From positions 52,817,596-52,881,595 of the forward strand of contig CM073889.1 in the NCBI GenBank assembly GCA_037176705.1: DNA of 64,000 nucleotides, written 5' to 3'. The position numbers and the translations under genes are program-made. Source of the stretch: Molossus alvarezi. Taxonomy: Eukaryota > Chordata > Mammalia > Chiroptera > Molossidae. Position 1 is the stretch's first letter, and the number at the start of each line of letters is the position of its first letter. Shown here in pieces: positions 13,528-24,754 of the stretch. The notes below the pieces were generated by a model. That model was not told the DNA's origin and did not search any database. It saw only the letters and a program-made list of their open reading frames with translations.

Positions 13528-15462
13528 CTTTCTCTTGTTCCCTACACACAATTACAAGACTTGCTGGTGCAGTCTCAGATATCCTGAATTATGGGCAAAA
13601 CTCTGTGAGAGCCAGGGGCAACATTCATTGGTGGCATGTTTAAACTTGGGAAATTGAGTATCTTTGCAAGGAAAGTTGTAGATACATGTTCTAGTAGGAA
13701 ACTGATGGAATGATTGAATATTTCCATTTTGGGTCAGGAAATGCACACATCTTGGCAAGAGTCATGTGAAACACTTGAATATAGACACTCTCCTCGTGGT
13801 GTGGAGAGATCCAGTCTTCTCCTGGAAAGAACAAGTAGGACAGGGCACACTGATGTGTAGAATCAAAAGTTATCCCCTTTTGTGTTCTGTGTTGGTAATG
13901 GTTTCCAAGATTGCACAGTTTTCTACAACATTTCTCAAGGCGATACTTGGAATAAGTATGGTTTCTTCTGTAGCAGTTTGTTTCGCCTAATTCTTAGTCA
14001 GAACAGTGAACCAACCTAGGGTCTAGAATGAAATAATGGAAAGATTGATAACTACTGGTGTTACACATGTGCCATTCTTGAAACAAAGCAACTGAACACA
14101 TCTAAAGTGATGTAGTTTAAACATTTGATGTGTACATCCAAGGAGAAATACTTGAATGTGAAGACACTGACAATACCATGGGTGTTTCACATTGCATTTC
14201 TCTGTGAGTTAGAACAAGAGGAGGGTTCTGGAGAAAAGGCACTTGTACAGTTGACCTGGGTATCAATTTCAATTAGCTACCCACAAATTATGCCCGGTTT
14301 GCGCGGCATAATTTGCATTGGAGAGTTATCCAGTGTTGCATGTAAATGCAGCTGACTGCCTTCTTTCCTATACGACAAGAAAGTCAATTTGTACGAGAAG
14401 AAGAGGTAACTTTTCAACATACTACTTTTCTTCCTTGGATATGAGTTGTTTGACTGGAAGAGTCTACAAAGCATCTCGATACCAAATACAGGCTGCGCTG
14501 CAGAAATGAAACATTTTGGTTCGAGCAGTGTTCAGGTCGTGGAAATCTATACCCTATTCAGTTCTACACACATTCTCTCCATGCGTTACCAAATGAATCA
14601 GAGTCATGCCATGGATCCACGATACATTTCACTGTTTGTGCCGATTTCCACATTAACATAAGGTGTAGATACCTGTTTTCTGCAGAGAATTGAATGTAAA
14701 CCCTTGTCCTCAGTGTGAAATGCTGGAATTATCCCGTGGAAATGAATGATAACTCCCGAACTTATGCTTAAAATACCCTGTGACAAATTCAACCTATTTC
14801 TTGATATCTGACAGAATCATCTCCATTATAACAAGGATTCCAAAGAGTTTCAGGCCTTTGAATAATGGTCCTGGATTCACATGTTTCAAGAGTATTTCCC
14901 AGAAGAACCTATGAAAATACAGTGGATAATCAAAGGTGTGCATCACTGGTGTTCTTTCTCTGCAGAATTATATAATTACATTCAGCTCAAGAGCAGCATG
15001 GAAACCTCAATATGGTGTAGTGGCAATTGGACTGTTCAGTGTCTCTCTGTCCTAAAAACAGTGTTCCCATTGACTAACTTCTTCACATACTGTCTAAATA
15101 TGGTGAAGAAGATTCTTGGGCTATACCCACTTCACAAAACATGGAACCAACACTGGTGTTCTGTTCTGCAGATTATGTGTTAGAACAGTTGAGGAAAGTA
15201 TTGATTCAAGGTAATGTGGCAACCTAACGTTTGCCTATGCCCTTAGACATACTTCTCACCAGAGATCGTTTCTCAGAGCGTTTATACACACCAAAACGAT
15301 TCCAAAAGAACTGTGTTAGAACTCTGCAGTTCAGTTGAGGAAACTCACTTCCATGAAGCCTAGGGAGTGAGGCCTCTCCAACCATAAGCTGTTTTGGTTA
15401 AGTACCTAAGAAATGTCTGTTTGTTAAGGTGTAATCACACGAAAACCTAGCAGTGCACGTTT
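13528..15462 (+). repeat. Satellite monomer 8 (dimer HOR, first position)
   Basis: 1935 bp; one base is lost at AAAGTTGTAG near 13672, as in units 13 and 17. Shares TACTTGAATG, TTGACTGG, CAGCTCAAG, TGTCTCTCTG and CCAAAACGATT with unit 10. Confidence 0.95.
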
Positions 15463-17396
15463 CTTTCTCTTGTTCCCTACACACAATTAAAAGACTTGCT
15501 AGTGCAGTCTCAGATATCCTGAATTATGGGCAAAACTCTGTGAGAGCCAGGGGCAACATTCATGGTGGCATGTTTAAACTTGGGAAATTGAGTACCTTTG
15601 CAAGGAAAGTGTGTAGATACATGTTCTAGTAGGAAACTGATGGAATGATTGAATATTTCCATTTTGGGTCAGGAAATGCACAGATCTTGGCAAGAGTCAT
15701 GTGAAACACTTGAATATAGACACTCTCCTCGTGGTGTGGAGAGATCCAGTCTTCTCCTGGAAAGAACAACTGGACAGGGCACACTGATGTGTAGAATCAA
15801 AAGTTATCCCCTTTTGTGTTCTGTGTTGGTAATGGTTTCCAAGATTGCACAGTTTTCTACAACATTTCTCAAGGCGATACTTGGAATAAGTATGGTTTCT
15901 TCTGTAGCAGTTTGTTTCGCCTAATTCTTAGTCAGAACAGTGAACCAACCTAGGGTCTAGAATGAAATAATGGAAAGATTGATAACTACTGGTGTTACAC
16001 ATGTGCCATTCTTGAAACAAAGCAACTGAACACATCTAAAGTGATGTAGTTTAAACATTTGATGTGTACATCCAAGGAGAAATACATGAATGTGAAGACA
16101 CTGACAATACCATGGGTGTTTCACATTGCATTTCTCTGTGAGTTAGAACAAGAGGAGGGTTCTGGAGAAAAGGCACTTGTACAGTTGACCTGGGTATCAA
16201 TTTCAATTAGCTACCCACAAATTATGCCCGGTTTGCGCGGCATAATTTGCATTGGAGAGTTATCCAGTGTTGCATGTAAATGCAGCTGACTGCCTTCTTT
16301 CCTATACGACAAGAAAGTCAATTTGTACGAGAAGAAGAGGTAACTTTTCAACATACTACTTTTCTTCCTTGGATATGAGTTGTTTGACTGGAAGAGTCTA
16401 CAAAGCATCTCGATACCAAATACAGGCTGCGCTGCAGAAATGAAACATTTTGGTTCGAGCAGTGTTCAGGTCGTGGAAATCTATACCCTATTCAGTTCTA
16501 CACACATTCTCTCCATGCGTTACCAAATGAATCAGAGTCATGCCATGGATCCACGATACATTTCACTGTTTGTGCCGATTTCCACATTAACATAAGGTGT
16601 AGATACCTGTTTTCTGCAGAGAATTGAATGTAAACCCTTGTCCTCAGTGTGAAATGCTGGAATTATCCCGTGGAAATGAATGATAACTCCCGAACTTATG
16701 CTTAAAATACCCTGTGACAAATTCAACCTATTTCTTGATATCTGACAGAATCATCTCCATTATAACAAGGATTCCAAAGAGTTTCAGGCCTTTGAATAAT
16801 GGTCCTGGATACACATGTTTCAAGAGTATTTCCCAGAAGAACCTATGAAAATACAGTGGATAATCAAAGGTGTGCATCACTGGTGTTCTTTCTCTGCAGA
16901 ATTATATAATTACATTCAGTTCAAGAGCAGCATGGAAACCTCAATATGGTGTAGTGGCAATTGGACTGTTCAGTGGCTCTCTGTCCTAAAAACAGTGTTC
17001 CCATTGACTAACTTCTTCACATACTGTCTAAATATGGTGAAGAAGATTCTTGGGCTATACCCACTTCACAAAACATGGAACCAACACTGGTGTTCTGTTC
17101 TGCAGATTATGTGTTAGAACAGTTGAGGAAAGTATTGATTCAAGGTAATGTGGCAACCTAACGTTTGCCTATGCCCTTAGACATACTTCTCACCAGAGAT
17201 CGTTTCTAGGAGCGTTTATACACACCAAACCGATTCCAAACGAACTGTGTTAGAACTCTGCAGTTCAGTTGAGGAAACTCACTTCCATGAAGCCTAGAGC
17301 GTGAGGCCTCTCCAACCATAAGCTGTTTTGGTTAAGTACCTAAGAAATGTCTGTTGGTTAAGGTGTAATCACACGAAAACCTAGCAGTGCACGTTT
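15463..17396 (+). repeat. Satellite monomer 9 (dimer HOR, second position)
   Basis: 1934 bp. Has AATTAAAAGACTTGCTAGTG, CATTCATGGTGG and CAACTGGACAGG, all repeated in unit 11 and explaining its 2-bp deficit. Confidence 0.95.
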
Positions 17397-19332
17397 CTTT
17401 CTCTTGTTCCCTACACACAATTACAAGACTTGCTGGTGCAGTCTCAGATATCCTGAATTATGGGCAAAACTCTGTGAGAGCCAGGGGCAACATTCATTGG
17501 TGGCATGTTTAAACTTGGGAAATTGAGTACCTTTGCAAGGAAAGTGTGTAGATACATGTTCTAGTAGGAAACTGATGGAATGATTGAATATTTCCATTTT
17601 GGGTCAGGAAATGCACACATCTTGGCAAGAGTCATGTGAAACACTTGAATATAGACACTCTCCTCGTGGTGTGGAGAGATCCAGTCTTCTCCTGGAAAGA
17701 ACAAGTAGGACAGGGCACACTGATGTGTAGAATCAAAAGTTATCCCCTTTTGTGTTCTGTGTTGGTAATGGTTTCCAAGATTGCACAGTTTTCTACAACA
17801 TTTCTCAAGGCGATACTTGGAATAAGTATGGTTTCTTCTGTAGCAGTTTGTTTCGCCTAATTCTTAGTCAGAACAGTGAACCAACCTAGGGTCTAGAATG
17901 AAATAATGGAAAGATTGATAACTACTGGTGTTACACATGTGCCATTCTTGAAACAAAGCAACTGAACACATCTAAAGTGATGTAGTTTAAACATTTGATG
18001 TGTACATCCAAGGAGAAATACTTGAATGTGAAGACACTGACAATACCATGGGTGTTTCACATTGCATTTCTCTGTGAGTTAGAACAAGAGGAGGGTTCTG
18101 GAGAAAAGGCACTTGTACAGTTGACCTGGGTATCAATTTCAATTAGCTACCCACAAATTATGCCCGGTTTGCGCGGCATAATTTGCATTGGAGAGTTATC
18201 CAGTGTTGCATGTAAATGCAGCTGACTGCCTTCTTTCCTATACGACAAGAAAGTCAATTTGTACGAGAAGAAGAGGTAACTTTTCAACATACTACTTTTC
18301 TTCCTTGGATATGAGTTGTTTGACTGGAAGAGTCTACAAAGCATCTCGATACCAAATACAGGCTGCGCTGCAGAAATGAAACATTTTGGTTCGAGCAGTG
18401 TTCAGGTCGTGGAAATCTATACCCTATTCAGTTCTACACACATTCTCTCCATGCGTTACCAAATGAATCAGAGTCATGCCATGGATCCACGATACATTTC
18501 ACTGTTTGTGCCGATTTCCACATTAACATAAGGTGTAGATACCTGTTTTCTGCAGAGAATTGAATGTAAACCCTTGTCCTCAGTGTGAAATGCTGGAATT
18601 ATCCCGTGGAAATGAATGATAACTCCCGAACTTATGCTTAAAATACCCTGTGACAAATTCAACCTATTTCTTGATATCTGACAGAATCATCTCCATTATA
18701 ACAAGGATTCCAAAGAGTTTCAGGCCTTTGAATAATGGTCCTGGATTCACATGTTTCAAGAGTATTTCCCAGAAGAACCTATGAAAATACAGTGGATAAT
18801 CAAAGGTGTGCATCACTGGTGTTCTTTCTCTGCAGAATTATATAATTACATTCAGCTCAAGAGCAGCATGGAAACCTCAATATGGTGTAGTGGCAATTGG
18901 ACTGTTCAGTGTCTCTCTGTCCTAAAAACAGTGTTCCCATTGACTAACTTCTTCACATACTGTCTAAATATGGTGAAGAAGATTCTTGGGCTATACCCAC
19001 TTCACAAAACATGGAACCAACACTGGTGTTCTGTTCTGCAGATTATGTGTTAGAACAGTTGAGGAAAGTATTGATTCAAGGTAATGTGGCAACCTAACGT
19101 TTGCCTATGCCCTTAGACATACTTCTCACCAGAGATCGTTTCTCGGAGCGTTTATACACACCAAAACGATTCCAAAAGAACTGTGTTAGAACTCTGCAGT
19201 TCAGTTGAGGAAACTCACTTCCATGAAGCCTAGGGAGTGAGGCCTCTCCAACCATAAGCTGTTTTGGTTAAGTACCTAAGAAATGTCTGTTTGTTAAGGT
19301 GTAATCACACGAAAACCTAGCAGTGCACGTTT
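17397..19332 (+). repeat. Satellite monomer 10 (dimer HOR, first position)
   Basis: 1936 bp. Copies unit 8 at 3,870-bp spacing over most of its length, but has TCTCGGAGCG where unit 8 has TCTCAGAGCG, and lacks the unit-8 AAAGTTGTAG deletion. Confidence 0.95.
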
Positions 19333-21266
19333 CTTTCTCTTGTTCCCTACACACAATTAAAAGACTTGCTAGTGCAGTCTCAGATATCCTGAATTATGGG
19401 CAAAACTCTGTGAGAGCCAGGGGCAACATTCATGGTGGCATGTTTAAACTTGGGAAATTGAGTACCTTTGCAAGGAAAGTGTGTAGATACATGTTCTAGT
19501 AGGAAACTGATGGAATGATTGAATATTTCCATTTTGGGTCAGGAAATGCACAGATCTTGGCAAGAGTCATGTGAAACACTTGAATATAGACACTCTCCTC
19601 GTGGTGTGGAGAGATCCAGTCTTCTCCTGGAAAGAACAACTGGACAGGGCACACTGATGTGTAGAATCAAAAGTTATCCCCTTTTGTGTTCTGTGTTGGT
19701 AATGGTTTCCAAGATTGCACAGTTTTCTACAACATTTCTCAAGGCGATACTTGGAATAAGTATGGTTTCTTCTGTAGCAGTTTGTTTCGCCTAATTCTTA
19801 GTCAGAACAGTGAACCAACCTAGGGTCTAGAATGAAATAATGGAAAGATTGATAACTACTGGTGTTACACATGTGCCATTCTTGAAACAAAGCAACTGAA
19901 CACATCTAAAGTGATGTAGTTTAAACATTTGATGTGTACATCCAAGGAGAAATACATGAATGTGAAGACACTGACAATACCATGGGTGTTTCACATTGCA
20001 TTTCTCTGTGAGTTAGAACAAGAGGAGGGTTCTGGAGAAAAGGCACTTGTACAGTTGACCTGGGTATCAATTTCAATTAGCTACCCACAAATTATGCCCG
20101 GTTTGCGCGGCATAATTTGCATTGGAGAGTTATCCAGTGTTGCATGTAAATGCAGCTGACTGCCTTCTTTCCTATACGACAAGAAAGTCAATTTGTACGA
20201 GAAGAAGAGGTAACTTTTCAACATACTACTTTTCTTCCTTGGATATGAGTTGTTTGACTGGAAGAGTCTACAAAGCATCTCGATACCAAATACAGGCTGC
20301 GCTGCAGAAATGAAACATTTTGGTTCGAGCAGTGTTCAGGTCGTGGAAATCTATACCCTATTCAGTTCTACACACATTCTCTCCATGCGTTACCAAATGA
20401 ATCAGAGTCATGCCATGGATCCACGATACATTTCACTGTTTGTGCCGATTTCCACATTAACATAAGGTGTAGATACCTGTTTTCTGCAGAGAATTGAATG
20501 TAAACCCTTGTCCTCAGTGTGAAATGCTGGAATTATCCCGTGGAAATGAATGATAACTCCCGAACTTATGCTTAAAATACCCTGTGACAAATTCAACCTA
20601 TTTCTTGATATCTGACAGAATCATCTCCATTATAACAAGGATTCCAAAGAGTTTCAGGCCTTTGAATAATGGTCCTGGATACACATGTTTCAAGAGTATT
20701 TCCCAGAAGAACCTATGAAAATACAGTGGATAATCAAAGGTGTGCATCACTGGTGTTCTTTCTCTGCAGAATTATATAATTACATTCAGTTCAAGAGCAG
20801 CATGGAAACCTCAATATGGTGTAGTGGCAATTGGACTGTTCAGTGGCTCTCTGTCCTAAAAACAGTGTTCCCATTGACTAACTTCTTCACATACTGTCTA
20901 AATATGGTGAAGAAGATTCTTGGGCTATACCCACTTCACAAAACATGGAACCAACACTGGTGTTCTGTTCTGCAGATTATGTGTTAGAACAGTTGAGGAA
21001 AGTATTGATTCAAGGTAATGTGGCAACCTAACGTTTGCCTATGCCCTTAGACATACTTCTCACCAGAGATCGTTTCTAGGAGCGTTTATACACACCAAAC
21101 CGATTCCAAACGAACTGTGTTAGAACTCTGCAGTTCAGTTGAGGAAACTCACTTCCATGAAGCCTAGAGCGTGAGGCCTCTCCAACCATAAGCTGTTTTG
21201 GTTAAGTACCTAAGAAATGTCTGTTGGTTAAGGTGTAATCACACGAAAACCTAGCAGTGCACGTTT
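19333..21266 (+). repeat. Satellite monomer 11 (dimer HOR, second position)
   Basis: 1934 bp. Matches unit 9 at 3,870-bp spacing, including both of its one-base deletions. I noticed no difference. Confidence 0.95.
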
Positions 21267-23202
21267 CTTTCTCTTGTTCCCTACACACAATTACAAGACT
21301 TGCTGGTGCAGTCTCAGATATCCTGAATTATGGGCAAAACTCTGTGAGAGCCAGGGGCAACATTCATTGGTGGCATGTTTAAACTTGGGAAATTGAGTAC
21401 CTTTGCAAGGAAAGTGTGTAGATACATGTTCTAGTAGGAAACTGATGGAATGATTGAATATTTCCATTTTGGGTCAGGAAATGCACACATCTTGGCAAGA
21501 GTCATGTGAAACACTTGAATATAGACACTCTCCTCGTGGTGTGGAGAGATCCAGTCTTCTCCTGGAAAGAACAAGTAGGACAGGGCACACTGATGTGTAG
21601 AATCAAAAGTTATCCCCTTTTGTGTTCTGTGTTGGTAATGGTTTCCAAGATTGCACAGTTTTCTACAACATTTCTCAAGGCGATACTTGGAATAAGTATG
21701 GTTTCTTCTGTAGCAGTTTGTTTCGCCTAATTCTTAGTCAGAACAGTGAACCAACCTAGGGTCTAGAATGAAATAATGGAAAGATTGATAACTACTGGTG
21801 TTACACATGTGCCATTCTTGAAACAAAGCAACTGAACACATCTAAAGTGATGTAGTTTAAACATTTGATGTGTACATCCAAGGAGAAATACATGAATGTG
21901 AAGACACTGACAATACCATGGGTGTTTCACATTGCATTTCTCTGTGAGTTAGAACAAGAGGAGGGTTCTGGAGAAAAGGCACTTGTACAGTTGACCTGGG
22001 TATCAATTTCAATTAGCTACCCACAAATTATGCCCGGTTTGCGCGGCATAATTTGCATTGGAGAGTTATCCAGTGTTGCATGTAAATGCAGCTGACTGCC
22101 TTCTTTCCTATACGACAAGAAAGTCAATTTGTACGAGAAGAAGAGGTAACTTTTCAACATACTACTTTTCTTCCTTGGATATGAGTTGTTTGCCTGGAAG
22201 AGTCTACAAAGCATCTCGATACCAAATACAGGCTGCGCTGCAGAAATGAAACATTTTGGTTAGAGCAGTGTTCAGGTCGTGGAAATCTATACCCTATTCA
22301 GTTCTACACACATTCTCTCCATGCGTTACCAAATGAATCAGAGTCATGCCATGGATCCACTATACATTTCACTGTTTGTGCCGATTTCCACATTAACATA
22401 AGGTGTAGATACCTGTTTTCTGCAGAGAATTGAATGTAAACCCTTGTCCTCAGTGTGAAATGCTGGAATTATCCCGTGGAAATGAATGATAACTCCCGAA
22501 CTTATGCTTAAAATACCCTGTGACAAATTCAACCTATTTCTTGATATCTGACAGAATCATCTCCATTATAACAAGGATTCCAAAGAGTTTCAGGCCTTTG
22601 AATAATGGTCCTGGATACACATGTTTCAAGAGTATTTCCCAGAAGAACCTATGAAAATACAGTGGATAATCAAAGGTGTGCATCACTGGTGTTCTTTCTC
22701 TGCAGAATTATATAATTACATTCAGTTCAAGAGCAGCATGGAAACCTCAATATGGTGTAGTGGCAATTGGACTGTTCAGTGGCTCTCTGTCCTAAAAACA
22801 GTGTTCCCATTGACTAACTTCTTCACATACTGTCTAAATATGGTGAAGAAGATTCTTGGGCTATACCCACTTCACAAAACATGGAACCAACACTGGTGTT
22901 CTGTTCTGCAGATTATGTGTTAGAACAGTTGAGGAAAGTATTGATTCAAGGTAATGTGGCAACCTAACGTTTGCCTATGCCCTTAGACATACTTCTCACC
23001 AGAGATCGTTTCTAGGAGCGTTTATACACACCAAACCGATTCCAAACGAACTGTGTTAGAACTCTGCAGTTCAGTTGAGGAAACTCACTTCCATGAAGCC
23101 TAGAGCGTGAGGCCTCTCCAACCATAAGCTGTTTTGGTTAAGTACCTAAGAAATGTCTGTTTGTTAAGGTGTAATCACACGAAAACCTAGCAGTGCACGT
23201 TT
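21267..23202 (+). repeat. Satellite monomer 12 (type B)
   Basis: 1936 bp. Closest to unit 7 (CCACTATAC, CAAGTAGG, GAGCGTGAGG). Its 3' part, from about 22.7 kb, begins the low-divergence block that recurs at about 36.3 kb. Confidence 0.95.
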
Positions 23203-24460
23203 CTTTCTCTTGTTCCCTACACACAATTACAAGACTTGCTGGTGCAGTCTCAGATATCCTGAATTATGGGCAAAACTCTGTGAGAGCCAGGGGCAACATT
23301 CATTGGTGGCATGTTTAAACTTGGGAAATTGAGTACCTTTGCAAGGAAAGTTGTAGATACATGTTCTAGTAGGAAACTGATGGAATGATTGAATATTTCC
23401 ATTTTGGGTCAGGAAATGCACACATCTTGGCAAGAGTCATGTGAAACACTTGAATATAGACACTCTCCTCGTGGTGTGGAGAGATCCAGTCTTCTCCTGG
23501 AAAGAACAAGTAGGACAGGGCACACTGATGTGTAGAATCAAAAGTTATCCCCTTTTGTGTTCTGTGTTGGTAATGGTTTCCAAGATTGCACAGTTTTCTA
23601 CAACATTTCTCAAGGCGATACTTGGAATAAGTATGGTTTCTTCTGTAGCAGTTTGTTTCGCCTAATTCTTAGAACAGTGAACCAACCTAGGGTCTAGAAT
23701 GAAATAATGGAAAGATTGATAACTACTGGTGTTACACATGTGCCATTCTTGAAACAAAGCAACTGAACACATCTAAAGTGATGTAGTTTAAACATTTGAT
23801 GTGTACATCCAAGGAGAAATACATGAATGTGAAGACACTGACAATACCATGGGTGTTTCACATTGCATTTTTCTGTGAGTTAGAACAAGAGGAGGGTTCT
23901 GGAGAAAAGGCACTTGTACAGTTGACCTGGGTATCAATTTCAATTAGCTACCCACAAATTATGCCCGGTTTGCGCGGCATAATTTGCATTGGAGAGTTAT
24001 CCAGTGTTGCATGTAAATGCAGCTGACTGCCTTCTTTCCTATACGACAAGAAAGTCAATTTGTACGAGAAGAAGAGGTAACTTTTCAACATACTACTTTT
24101 CTTCCTTGGATATGAGTTGTTTGACTGGAAGAGTCTACAAAGCATCTCGATACCAAATACAGGCTGCGCTGCAGAAATGAAACATTTTGGTTCGAGCAGT
24201 GTTCAGGTCGTGGAAATCTATACCCTATTCAGTTCTACACACATTCTCTCCATGCGTTACCAAATGAATCAGAGTCATGCCATGGATCCACGATACATTT
24301 CACTGTTTGTGCCGATTTCCACATTAACATAAGGTGTAGATACCTGTTTTCTGCAGAGAATTGAATGTAAACCCTTGTCCTCAGTGTGAAATGCTGGAAT
24401 TATCCCGTGGAAATGAATGATAACTCCCGAACTTATGCTTAAAATACCCTGTGACAAATT

Positions 24461-24473
24461 CAACCTATTTCTT
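24461..24473. repeat. Target-site duplication of L1-1, tail side
   Basis: CAACCTATTTCTT, repeated at 30329-30341. In uninterrupted monomers the same sequence occurs once and continues GATATCTG. The first C could also belong to the element, so the duplication is 12 or 13 bp. Confidence 0.93.
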
Positions 24474-24754
24474 TTTTTTATTTTTTTTATTTTTTATTTT
24501 TTTTATTTATTTTTTTATTTTTTATTTTTGCTACAGATATTTTACCTTTTTACCCCATTGGCACCCCCACCCTACCCCCCCTCCACCCTTTCCCCGGCTT
24601 AGTTGTCCATGTCCATTGGTCATGCATACATGCATATAAGTTCTGTGGTTTATCTTCCCACCCCCCACCCCCCATCCCCTCTTCTGAGGGATGTCAGTCT
24701 GTGCCCTACTTCCATGTGTCTGGGTCTACTGTATTCCTCGGACTGTTATGTTCA
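24474..24754 (-). other. L1-1 3'UTR and A-rich tail
   Basis: About 281 nt after the ORF2 stop. It holds two G-runs that fit a quadruplex pattern on the sense strand: 24657-24679 (G4-AT-G6-T-G6-T-G3) and a second at about 24553-24597. The last 65 nt or so are an A-rich tail broken by single Ts (repeats of A4-8 with T), giving several AATAAA sequences, so the exact poly(A) signal cannot be fixed. The tail abuts the target duplication at 24473. Confidence 0.85.

Larger units (their letters stand above)
15463..19332 (+). repeat. Register of the ~3,870-bp dimeric higher-order repeat
   Basis: Seen directly: units 8 and 10 share one set of variants and units 9 and 11 another, giving an alternating dimer of 3,870 bp across 13528-21266. 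The coordinates given mark one 3,870-bp step (unit 9 to the end of unit 10). This is a classic sign of unequal exchange out of register by two monomers. Confidence 0.85.
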
